NCBI GenBank assembly: GCA_026014485.1
Contig: JAOZIE010000023.1
Location: 1-64,000 of the forward strand
DNA length: 64,000 nucleotides
Direction: 5' to 3'
From: Candidatus Bathyarchaeota archaeon
Lineage (GTDB): Archaea > Thermoproteota > Bathyarchaeia > Bathyarchaeales > Bathycorpusculaceae
Under the pieces are notes generated by a model. The model had not been told where the DNA came from. It ran no database searches and saw only the letters and a program-made list of their open reading frames with translations. Of the stretch, positions 25,887 to 33,777 are shown one piece after another. Positions within the stretch are counted from its first letter, which is position 1. Each line of letters begins with the position of its first letter. A program made the translations under genes and the position numbers.

Positions 25887-26885
25887 ATGGCTGTTAACGA
25901 AGAAACATTGATGTGGGTTGAGAAGTACCGACCAAAGAATCTGAATGAAGTCGTCGATTTGAAGGACGTCGTGGAAAGCTTAAAGGCGTTCATGCGGAAC
26001 CCCAAGACGATGCCTCATCTGCTCTTCGCAGGTATTCCGGGCACGGGAAAAACCACTCTGGCGCTTTGTATTGCACGGGAACTGTTTGGACCCAACTGGA
26101 AGACCTTCACATTGGAGTTGAACGCCTCCGACGAGAGAGGCATCGACACCGTGCGGGAAAGAGTGAAAGATTTCTCACGTTACAGCAGAGCGGCGTTTGG
26201 CAACGTGCCGTTTGCGTTGATTATATTGGATGAAAGCGACCAGATGACGGGTCCTGCTCAGACGGCGCTTAGAAGAATCATGGAGACCAGCTCGCGTACT
26301 TCGCGGTTCATTCTTATCTGCAATTATTCGGGCAAAATAATTGAGCCCATACAGAGCCGATGCGCCGTGTTCCGCTTCTCCAAGCTAGACCCCAAAGCCA
26401 TGGTGGAGCATCTGAAGTTCATCGCTGAAAAAGAAAACGTCACTCTATCCCCTGAGGCTGCTGAACGTATAGTGGATTATGCTGAGGGGGACCTTCGGCA
26501 CGCCATCAACGCTTTGCAGACGGCTGCGGTCTACAAGGACGGCGTCATAGACGAAAAGACGGTGCAGAATGTTGTCGGCGAAGTCAGTGGGGTGAAGGTT
26601 CAGGTGATGATTAACAAAGCGTTAAGCGGCAGCTTCATTGACGCTCGGAAAAAAATGTATGAGTTGATGGGGGAGTATGGGTTTTCTGGCTCGGAAATTG
26701 TCCGTCAGATGCAGCGGGAGCTGTTTAAGATGTCGTTTGTGACGCCTGAGCAGAAAGCTGAGTTATCCAACATCATCGGGGAATACGATTACCGCTTAAC
26801 GCAGGGAGCCAACAGCGACATACAGCTTAGCGCGTTGCTTGCCCAATTCGGCAAAGTTGGCAAAACGCAAGGGGAAAACCAGTGA
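25887..26885 (+). CDS. rfcS: replication factor C small subunit
   Basis: The 332-residue AAA+ clamp loader subunit has WVEKYRPK at its start, Walker A GIPGTGKTT (about residue 50), LNASDERGID, Walker B LIILDESDQM (with S where DEAD is usual), SRC in IEPIQSRCAVFRF, and the C-terminal collar domain. Four copies join one large subunit to load PCNA. Its stop overlaps the GTG of rfcL. No intein is present. Confidence 0.97.
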   Translation: MAVNEETLMWVEKYRPKNLNEVVDLKDVVESLKAFMRNPKTMPHLLFAGIPGTGKTTLALCIARELFGPNWKTFTLELNASDERGIDTVRERVKDFSRYSRAAFGNVPFALIILDESDQMTGPAQTALRRIMETSSRTSRFILICNYSGKIIEPIQSRCAVFRFSKLDPKAMVEHLKFIAEKENVTLSPEAAERIVDYAEGDLRHAINALQTAAVYKDGVIDEKTVQNVVGEVSGVKVQVMINKALSGSFIDARKKMYELMGEYGFSGSEIVRQMQRELFKMSFVTPEQKAELSNIIGEYDYRLTQGANSDIQLSALLAQFGKVGKTQGENQ

Positions 26886-28111
26886 GTGAAAACCTGCTCT
26901 GGGTTGAGAAGTACCGTCCAAAAAAGGTAGCTAACGTTGTAGGCAACGACGAAGCCAAAGCCGCCTTTATAGATTGGTTCAAAAGCAAACGGCGCACAAA
27001 GAAGGCGGTGCTGCTTTATGGACCCCCCGGAGTAGGCAAAACCACCCTAGTTAACGCTGCCGCCAACGAATTCGGCTTCACAGTTATCGAAATGAACGCC
27101 AGCGACACGCGCTCAGAAAAAGCCGTGAGAGCTGTAGCTGCACCCGCAACGTCTTTTGTCGCACTAGACACCTTCTACAAGGAAAGCAAAGGCAACATTC
27201 TCTTCATGGACGAAGTTGACGGCATCGCAGGCAACGAGGACCGCGGGGGAGTAAGCGCCCTCTTGAAGATTGTGGAGAACGCCCGTGTGCCAGTTATCAT
27301 GGCGGCAAACGACCCTGACCTGCAGAAGCTGCGTCCCCTCAAGAAGGTGTGTGCATTGGTCAGGTTTCAGCAGGTACGCATCCCACTGATTATCGCTACG
27401 CTGCGCAAGATTTGCCAGAAAGAGGGGGTGGAGGCGGAGTTTGAAGCGTTGGAAAAAATCGCCCAGAACAGCCGCGGCGATGTGCGGTCAGCCATAAATG
27501 ACCTGCAGAGCCTTGCCGAAACAGAAAAGACCCTCACATTGCAGGACACAATGATTCTGAGCGCCAGAAACAAGGATGTGGGCATGGATGAGGTGCTAAG
27601 GGAGTATTTTTCGGCTAAGTCGCTGGAGGAGGCTTCTTTACTGCTTTTCCGCTCCAGCGTTGAATACGACAATTTTATCATGGCGGTAGGCGACAATTTG
27701 CCTCTTCGGTACACTGACCCCGTGGAGTTGGCTGAGGCGTACGATTTTGTGTCGCAGGCAGACATGTTCAGAGGCAGAATCGGCACAGAACACTGGCATC
27801 TGCTGCGGTACTTCTTCAACGATTTGGCTAGGGCAGCGGCGGTTTCGCCCCAGTCGTACAAGCCGTTCACGTTGATTTCGCCGCCTATACGCGTCATCAC
27901 GCTGTTCTGGACCAAAGGCAAACGGACAACTCTAGAGAAAATCTGTGGCAAGATTGGGCAGCGATGTCACGTTTCCCGCCAAACCGCTAAGGAGGATTTT
28001 GTGCCTTTCCTGAAGGTTATGCTTGAGAAACAAAAAGCTCTGCCTGTGGCGTCGTGGCTTGAGTTGGCGCCTGAAGAGGTTGAGTTCCTAAAGAAAATGA
28101 GCAAGTTTTAG
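26882..28111 (+). CDS. rfcL: replication factor C large subunit
   Basis: The 409-residue AAA+ protein has WVEKYRPKK, Walker A GPPGVGKTT (about residue 46), MNASDTRS, Walker B LFMDEVDGIAG and the sensor AANDP. It ends at EFLKKMSKF, and no PCNA-binding QxxLxxFF box is visible at the C-terminus, where many archaeal homologues carry one. It is also shorter than the usual 450-500 residues. GTG start overlaps the rfcS stop. Confidence 0.95.
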   Translation: MSENLLWVEKYRPKKVANVVGNDEAKAAFIDWFKSKRRTKKAVLLYGPPGVGKTTLVNAAANEFGFTVIEMNASDTRSEKAVRAVAAPATSFVALDTFYKESKGNILFMDEVDGIAGNEDRGGVSALLKIVENARVPVIMAANDPDLQKLRPLKKVCALVRFQQVRIPLIIATLRKICQKEGVEAEFEALEKIAQNSRGDVRSAINDLQSLAETEKTLTLQDTMILSARNKDVGMDEVLREYFSAKSLEEASLLLFRSSVEYDNFIMAVGDNLPLRYTDPVELAEAYDFVSQADMFRGRIGTEHWHLLRYFFNDLARAAAVSPQSYKPFTLISPPIRVITLFWTKGKRTTLEKICGKIGQRCHVSRQTAKEDFVPFLKVMLEKQKALPVASWLELAPEEVEFLKKMSKF

Positions 28112-28126
28112 GTGGAGGAAGACAGT

Positions 28127-28450
28127 ATGGTTGTTTTGAACAAGAAGGCTTTTCGGCTTCCCCGTTTGGAGAAGGACAAGTTTGTTCTTTTGATGCGGCT
28201 GGGTTTGCAGTACGACCGTGCTAACGGCACTTTTTGCGTCAACAGCTACAACAACATCGAAAAAGTCATTGACACTCTGGGGGAAATCCTTAATGATAAA
28301 AACGTGGGGTTCATGCAGAGCTGCCTGATTTGCGGCAAGGATTTTCCGTGTTTGGAGTGTAGGTATTATGAGATTTGTGAAACAAAGAATTTGCCGTTTA
28401 AATGTATCTGTGGGCGCTGCCTTGAAGAGGGCAAAACCATCGGGGAATAG
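28127..28450 (+). CDS. cysteine-rich protein downstream of rfcL, unknown
   Basis: I choose the ATG at 28127, seven bases after GGAGGA, giving 107 residues. The first 60 residues look like a mixed alpha-beta domain (YDRANGTFCVNSYNNIEKVI). The last 45 hold eight cysteines (C66, C69, C75, C78, C84, C93, C95, C98) in CLICGKDFPCLECRYYEIC and CICGRC, enough for two zinc sites or an Fe-S cluster. It sits 15 bases after rfcL and is probably co-transcribed. I do not recognise the family. Confidence 0.75.
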   Translation: MVVLNKKAFRLPRLEKDKFVLLMRLGLQYDRANGTFCVNSYNNIEKVIDTLGEILNDKNVGFMQSCLICGKDFPCLECRYYEICETKNLPFKCICGRCLEEGKTIGE

Positions 28451-28671
28451 GCTAGGCGGGGCTCAACAAAGATTCAAGTTGTTCATGGTTTTTGGTTATA
28501 AACATTTTTTTGTTCACGTATTGTCTTAGACATATGTTTCGTTTACCAGCCGCTTCTTTCATTTTCTTGCATACAATCAATAGCGACTAGGATTAAATAC
28601 ATGAACGTTCGTACAGAATTCCCGCTTAAAGAAGCCTGAAAAATGCGCAAATGTATAATGGAGAAATAAAA

Positions 28672-30279
28672 ATGAGTGAACGTGTACACAAGAACAGTTC
28701 TTACCTTAACGGGAAATCAACCGTTGGAACCAACACCCGCGTAAAAGACACAAGCACCATAAGCGGCATGTGCCCCATATGCATCCGCGACTGCCCAGTC
28801 CTTTGCGAAATCAGCTTATCCGCGTTTCGCGGACGCGAAGCACTATACCCTGAACCTGTCCAGTTCGGCTCAAGCACCGCTGGCGCCCTGAAGAACTTCG
28901 GTCTAGACTGGAGTCAACTCAGCATCCAAGCAGGGTTGTTTGAAGCTCAAGGCATCAAAGAAAGCAGCGAGGTCGCCATTTTCCCCAACGCTAACGTGGA
29001 AACCTCAGTCGGCGGCATGCCCCTTAAGTTGCCTGTACTCACAGGCGCTTTCGGCTCCACCGATGTTGCACGCATAAACTGGGAAGGACTCGCAACAGGC
29101 GCAGCCCTAGCAGGCGTCTCCATCACCGTCGGAGAAAACGTCGTCGGCATGGACGTGGAATCCAAGCTTGTCAGCGGCAAAGTCATGTCTTCACCTGAAC
29201 TGAAACGACGCGTAGATTTGTTCCGCAAATTCTGGGATGGAAAATACGGCGACGTCATCATCCAGACAAACGTGGAGGACCAGAAGCTGGGCATAGACGT
29301 TTACGCACTGTCACAGCTTGAAGTGAACATAATCGAACGCAAGTGGGGACAGGGAGCCAAAGCCATAGGCGGCGAAGTGCGCCTCAGAGACCTACAGAAA
29401 GCCATATTGCTCAAGAAACGCGGCTACATCGTCATCCCTGACCCTGAAGACCCAGTTGTTCAGGAAGCCTTCAAGAACGGCGTGTTCAACACGTTTGAGC
29501 GCCACAGCAGAGTAGGCATACCCAAAGAGAAAGACTTCGTGGAAGACATCGAGTGGCTACGCGAGCAGGGCGCCAAGAAAGTTTTCCTCAAGACAGGTGC
29601 GTACCGACCTTCCGCAGTGGCGTACACCATGAAGTTTGCTTCCGAAGCAAAAATCGAGGCGTTGAGCTTTGATGGCGCAGGCGGCGGCACAGGCATGAGC
29701 CCCGTTCCCATGATGGATGAAATGAGCATACCCACCGTTTACCTACAGGCAATCGTGCTCAGATGCGCGCAGATACTCAAGAAGAAAGGCAGACACGTTC
29801 CTGACTTGGTTATGGCAGGCGGCTTCATAGAAGAAACGTCGATTTTCAAGACAATCGCGTTGAGCAACTTCGGAGAAGGCCCACTTGTCAAAGCAGTTCT
29901 GATGGGGCGCTCACCAATTACCGCAGTCATGAAATCCAGCTACTTCAAGCAACTCGCCGCAGAAGGCAAACTACCCAAACAGTTCGCAGACCGCTTCGGA
30001 ACCACACCAGACAAGTTCTTCATCGCCATGCCAGAGTTGAAAGCAAAGTACGGAGCATCCCTAGGAGAGATTCCATTGGAAGGCGTCGGACTCTACACCT
30101 ACCTGACAGACAGAATCGGCGTTGGCTTAAAGCAGCTGATGGCGGGCAACCGCAAGTGGAAACTCGACTTACTGGGCAGAGGCGACCTCATGAGCCTCTC
30201 AGAGTTGGCGACAAAAGTCACAGGCATCCCATTAGCCGACGAAGTCGAGAAGGACGCCATCGAACAAATCTTGGAGTAA
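28672..30279 (+). CDS. glutamate synthase-type FMN-binding protein
   Basis: The 535-residue protein matches the central and FMN-binding domain of glutamate synthase (GltB): SVGGMPLKLPVLTGAFGS, KAIGGEVRLRDL, LSFDGAGGGTGMSPVPMMDE and VMAGGFIEETSIFKTIALSNFGEGPL. It lacks the amidotransferase domain. A cysteine cluster near the start (CPICIRDCPVLCE, about residues 34-46) could hold an Fe-S cluster. Such archaeal proteins are predicted to form glutamate from 2-oxoglutarate. GGAG lies before the ATG at 28672; a TATA box (ATTAAATAC) lies near 28592. Glutamate dehydrogenase is 1.2 kb away. Confidence 0.88.
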   Translation: MSERVHKNSSYLNGKSTVGTNTRVKDTSTISGMCPICIRDCPVLCEISLSAFRGREALYPEPVQFGSSTAGALKNFGLDWSQLSIQAGLFEAQGIKESSEVAIFPNANVETSVGGMPLKLPVLTGAFGSTDVARINWEGLATGAALAGVSITVGENVVGMDVESKLVSGKVMSSPELKRRVDLFRKFWDGKYGDVIIQTNVEDQKLGIDVYALSQLEVNIIERKWGQGAKAIGGEVRLRDLQKAILLKKRGYIVIPDPEDPVVQEAFKNGVFNTFERHSRVGIPKEKDFVEDIEWLREQGAKKVFLKTGAYRPSAVAYTMKFASEAKIEALSFDGAGGGTGMSPVPMMDEMSIPTVYLQAIVLRCAQILKKKGRHVPDLVMAGGFIEETSIFKTIALSNFGEGPLVKAVLMGRSPITAVMKSSYFKQLAAEGKLPKQFADRFGTTPDKFFIAMPELKAKYGASLGEIPLEGVGLYTYLTDRIGVGLKQLMAGNRKWKLDLLGRGDLMSLSELATKVTGIPLADEVEKDAIEQILE

Positions 30280-30401
30280 ACAAACTCCACTTCCTTTCTT
30301 TCTTTTCAACATTTTTTTATAAAAAAGGGACAGACGACTTCTTCAGCTTCGGAAAATAAATAAGGGCAAATACGAACGTTAGTGTTAGGCAGGTGGATTA
30401 G

Positions 30402-30998
30402 GTGGGCGTTGTGAAGGAGTTTGGGGCAGAATCTGAGCTGATTGGGCTTTACCAAACGTATCTGGTTTTTGTGGTTTTAATCGGGTTCATCTCATGGTTA
30501 ATGCCGTTGACAGTTGGGTTAGCAGTCACAGGCGAAGTGTTGGCGGCGATTGTGGTTGCCTCTACCACTCTAGCGGCGCTGCTTGGCATATCCACGTACA
30601 CCTTATACTGGATTCGAAAGTTCCAAGAATCCATAAAATACGTTCTGGAAGATGACGAGTTGATTGTCACGAAAGGGGTCTGGTGGAAAACCAAAAGCGT
30701 AGTGCCCTACAACCGCATCACAAACGTTAACACCTATCAAGGTCCAATCTCAAGGCATTTCGAATTGGGCAAATTAGCCATCCAGACAGCAGGTTTCTCA
30801 GCAGCCAACAGCGCAGGCAAAATGGCGGAAGCAGAGATTGTGGGAGTCAAAAACTTTGAGGAAATCAAAGACATAATCATGAATTTCGTCAAAGGCGTCG
30901 AGCCCATGGCGGTGGAAGCCAAAGCGGAAATACCCAAAAACGTGAATCAAGAAATGCTGCAGGAACTACGCAGAATACGAAAAGCCGTAGAAAAATAG
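30402..30998 (+). CDS. membrane protein with bacterial-type PH domain (YdbS/DUF304 type)
   Basis: The 198-residue protein has two membrane helices (about residues 20-40 and 46-70), then a PH-like domain beginning YVLEDDELIVTKGVWWKTKSVVPYNRITNVNTYQGPISRHFELGKL in content, and a Lys/Glu-rich helical tail. The domain is known in YdbS-type proteins of uncertain role, perhaps stress or envelope linked. Start is GTG, with AGGTGG upstream. Confidence 0.8.
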   Translation: MGVVKEFGAESELIGLYQTYLVFVVLIGFISWLMPLTVGLAVTGEVLAAIVVASTTLAALLGISTYTLYWIRKFQESIKYVLEDDELIVTKGVWWKTKSVVPYNRITNVNTYQGPISRHFELGKLAIQTAGFSAANSAGKMAEAEIVGVKNFEEIKDIIMNFVKGVEPMAVEAKAEIPKNVNQEMLQELRRIRKAVEK

Positions 30999-31119
30999 AC
31001 CCGCCGCACAGAACACGCGGTAAGGCACAACGGTTTCAGCAGCGTTTCGGGTGGTTATAGGAAAATTAATTAAAACGCTTAGGCTAAAGGGTTCATGGAT
31101 GGGTTTTGGAGAAATTATT

Positions 31120-31482
31120 ATGGTGAAAAGTAAACATAGGACTGTAGAAGAGGTTTTGAACGCCGTCGACGAAGACAAAAAGCCTTTGGTGAAGAGGCTA
31201 CGCGAGTTAGTTAAAGGGAATGTTCCCAAAGTTGTGGAGAGTGTGCGGAGCGAGAGAATTACGTATGCCTTAAACGACAAGGACATAGCCGCTTTGAGGG
31301 TGACCAAGCAGCATGTAGATTTGTTGTTTTTGCGTGGGAAGAGTTTGAGTTCAACGCAGTTGAAGGGGCAGGGAACCATCGGCGACCCCAAGCATCTTGA
31401 AGTGTATAACCTTAAAAACTTCGATGACACCGAAGCCAAGAGGCTACTCAAAGAGGAAGCCGCAACAGTCCAGACGGCGTAG
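31120..31482 (+). CDS. DUF1801/YdhG-like domain protein
   Basis: I choose ATG 31120 with GGAG nine bases upstream, giving 120 residues. The pattern (VEEVLNAVDEDKKPLVKRLREL, RSERITYALNDKDIAAL, VDLLFLRGKSLSS, then a short C-terminal helix) is that of DUF1801 proteins, related in fold to frataxin-like domains. Function is unknown. It is followed 16 bases later by the glutamate dehydrogenase gene. Confidence 0.75.
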   Translation: MVKSKHRTVEEVLNAVDEDKKPLVKRLRELVKGNVPKVVESVRSERITYALNDKDIAALRVTKQHVDLLFLRGKSLSSTQLKGQGTIGDPKHLEVYNLKNFDDTEAKRLLKEEAATVQTA

Positions 31483-31498
31483 AACGCGACGGGAGGGT

Positions 31499-32749
31499 AT
31501 GGCAGTGGAACATACAGCTTTGTCGGTGGCGTTGGCTCAGCTTAATCTTGCAGCGCAAAAGCTGGAGTTAAACGCGGGAATCCACAAGATGCTCAGCCAG
31601 CCTAAACGCAGCATCATGGTAAGCATAGACATACGCTTAGACAATGGGGATATAGACGTCTTCAACGGTGTGCGGGTGCAGCACTGGGATGTGAGGGGTC
31701 CCTTCAAAGGCGGCATACGATACTACCCAGGCATCACGATAGACGAAGTGAAGGCGTTGTCGATGCTTATGACATGGAAATGCGCCATAGCCGACATACC
31801 CTACGGCGGCGCCAAAGGCGGCGTATGCATCGACTCCAAAAAACTGACCAAACAAGAACTGGAGCGGGTGACCCGCAGATACGTGAGCCTAATCGTCGAC
31901 TACTTGGGTCCACACCGCGACATACCTGCGCCTGACATGTACACAGACGCGCAGACAATGGCGTGGGTAATGGACACCTATAGCCAACTCAAAGGTTACA
32001 GCGTTCCCGAATGCGTCACGGGCAAGCCAGTGGAGGTCGGCGGCAGCGAAGGCAGAACCGAAGCCACAGGCAGAGGTGTCATCCACTGCGTCAAGCAAGC
32101 CGCCCAAAACATCGACCTGAAACTGAAAGGTGCATCCGTGGCGGTTCAGGGTTTTGGCAACGTCGGCTACCACGCGGCGCAGGCAGCAGCGGAAATCGGC
32201 TGCAAAGTCGTCGCCGTCAGCGACTCCACAGGCGGCATCTACCGCGCAGACGGCTTAAACCCCACGCAGGTTCTATCCCACAAGGAAAAAACGGGCTCCG
32301 TCCAAGGCTTCAAAGACTGCAGAAACATCACCAACCAAGAACTCATCGAGACACAATGCGAGGTGCTGATTCCTGCGGCGATGGAAAACCAGATAACCTG
32401 CAGCAACGCCGACAAAATCAAGGCGCGCATGGTCGCGGAAGCCGCCAACGGACCCACCACCCCCGAAGCTGACCAAGCCCTACACGAGCGAGGCATCTGC
32501 CTGATTCCCGACATACTGGCGAACTGCGGCGGCGTAACCGCCAGCTACTTCGAATGGGTACAAAACCTCACCCGCGAGCACTGGCCACTACAGAAGGTAA
32601 ACAGGAAGCTGGAGGAGAAAATGACCAAAGCATTCGAAGACGTGCACGCACTGAGCCAAAAGGAGGAAAGCGACCTGCGCACAGGCGCCCTGATGCTAGG
32701 TGTTGGGCGAGTCGCCAATGCAATAAAGGTCTTAGGAATCTGGCCCTAA
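31499..32749 (+). CDS. gdhA: glutamate dehydrogenase
   Basis: The 416-residue enzyme interconverts glutamate with 2-oxoglutarate and ammonia. It has the substrate-domain KGGIRYYPG, the catalytic lysine segment PYGGAKGGV, the MAWVMDTYS stretch and the dinucleotide motif QGFGNVGYHAA (about residue 215). The ATG at 31499 lies right after GGGAGGGT. Length is normal. Cofactor preference is not settled by sequence alone. Confidence 0.96.
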   Translation: MAVEHTALSVALAQLNLAAQKLELNAGIHKMLSQPKRSIMVSIDIRLDNGDIDVFNGVRVQHWDVRGPFKGGIRYYPGITIDEVKALSMLMTWKCAIADIPYGGAKGGVCIDSKKLTKQELERVTRRYVSLIVDYLGPHRDIPAPDMYTDAQTMAWVMDTYSQLKGYSVPECVTGKPVEVGGSEGRTEATGRGVIHCVKQAAQNIDLKLKGASVAVQGFGNVGYHAAQAAAEIGCKVVAVSDSTGGIYRADGLNPTQVLSHKEKTGSVQGFKDCRNITNQELIETQCEVLIPAAMENQITCSNADKIKARMVAEAANGPTTPEADQALHERGICLIPDILANCGGVTASYFEWVQNLTREHWPLQKVNRKLEEKMTKAFEDVHALSQKEESDLRTGALMLGVGRVANAIKVLGIWP

Positions 32750-33212
32750 CCCAAAAACAGCCTCTATCCACAACCAAAGCCCAGACAAACAGCCTTTTTC
32801 AGGCAAAAAATCCCTTTTAAAGACAAAATTGGACACAAGAAAAACCCAAAACACAACCAGAAACAAAAAAGCAACCAGAGGCAAAGCCCACAGAAACAAT
32901 AGAGAGGGGTACCAAAGAGAAACCGCAGTAACAAGGATGCTTCTGCTGATGGATTCGGCTGTTTAGCGGGTGGTTGTGACCAAAAGTAGTCAATTTGGTT
33001 CCTCAGCGGCTCGGCATTTGTCCTTTTCGATAACAAGATGAATGAATAAGCAAAAGCCAAGTTGCAGCCCATCGGATTTGGATTTTTTCGTGTTTTTCTG
33101 TGTTCGCGGTGTCGCGTGGGGTTATCTGGTTTCTAGTCTAAAAGGTTAAATCTCTTCAGCCCATACTTCTGCACCCCGAAAAGCATAAAACTTACAGCCT
33201 GAGGGAACTGGG
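32750..33212. other. 463-bp intergenic region
   Basis: Between gdhA and the Gins23 gene I see A-rich DNA after gdhA and no convincing coding frame, tRNA or strong hairpin. GCATAAAAC near 33181-33189 is a possible TATA element for Gins23, giving a near-leaderless transcript. Confidence 0.5.
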
Positions 33213-33767
33213 TTGCCGTTAAAGCTTGATGATTTGGATTTTCGCTTCGAGAACACCCGCGTGAAAGTTATCGCGAACCGCAACTTCCCAAAGGTAACTC
33301 TTACAGGCATCTCCATTGGACCCTTGCAGGAAGGCAACGAATACGACATACACTTCTGGATAGCACGAGAACTTGCCAAAGCGGGAATTGTGCATTTCCG
33401 CGAGGAAGACAGCTTGGACGCCACCAAACTCTACAAGGTTCAATGGAAAGAACGCGTACAAGTCGCAGGGCAAATCAGCGAGCTACCAGAGGATTTCTAC
33501 CCTAAACTGCGCAGATACCTCAAACAGCTAAAAAAGGATCTGGCAAGGCAACCTGAAAAAATCACGGAATACCAGAAAACTAGGCATCTGGCAGATGACA
33601 TTGTAAACAGTCGACTTAAAAAAATCGTGTCGCTCTCTTCAGGACCCACCCAAAGCGAGTACATCATAAACAAACTCACAGCCGAAGAAAAACTTGTCTA
33701 CATGCAGATGGGCAAAATCGTCAGCCAATGGCGAAACCAAATCCTACAACATGAAACCCAAGGATGA
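33213..33767 (+). CDS. GINS complex subunit Gins23
   Basis: The 184-residue protein has a small N-terminal beta domain (residues 12-60, NFPKVTLTGISIGPLQEGNEYDI in content) followed by the long helical GINS domain (about 70-180, LPEDFYPKLRRYLKQL). The order beta then helical is that of the Psf2/Psf3-type subunit. It links MCM with GAN/Cdc45-like proteins at the fork. The start is TTG. The mcm gene follows after ten bases. The other GINS subunit is at 41438-42022. Confidence 0.88.
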   Translation: MPLKLDDLDFRFENTRVKVIANRNFPKVTLTGISIGPLQEGNEYDIHFWIARELAKAGIVHFREEDSLDATKLYKVQWKERVQVAGQISELPEDFYPKLRRYLKQLKKDLARQPEKITEYQKTRHLADDIVNSRLKKIVSLSSGPTQSEYIINKLTAEEKLVYMQMGKIVSQWRNQILQHETQG

Positions 33768-33777
33768 CTGAGAAAAC

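Noticed and set aside
25887-28111. inteins in RFC genes, as in many archaea
   Set aside because: Both proteins have normal or short lengths with continuous motifs; mcm also has none.
28592-28612. shared AAATAC..GAACGTT string before the genes at 28672 and 30402
   Set aside because: The match is short and the spacing to the TATA element differs; chance is a good explanation.
32554-32820. 88-codon plus-strand frame at the end of gdhA
   Set aside because: It overlaps the gdhA coding region in another frame, is low-complexity basic and has no known domain.
32764-33072. 102-codon minus-strand frame in the gap after gdhA
   Set aside because: It has a Trp/Cys/Phe-rich composition, no ribosome site and no family likeness; it looks like chance on A-rich DNA.
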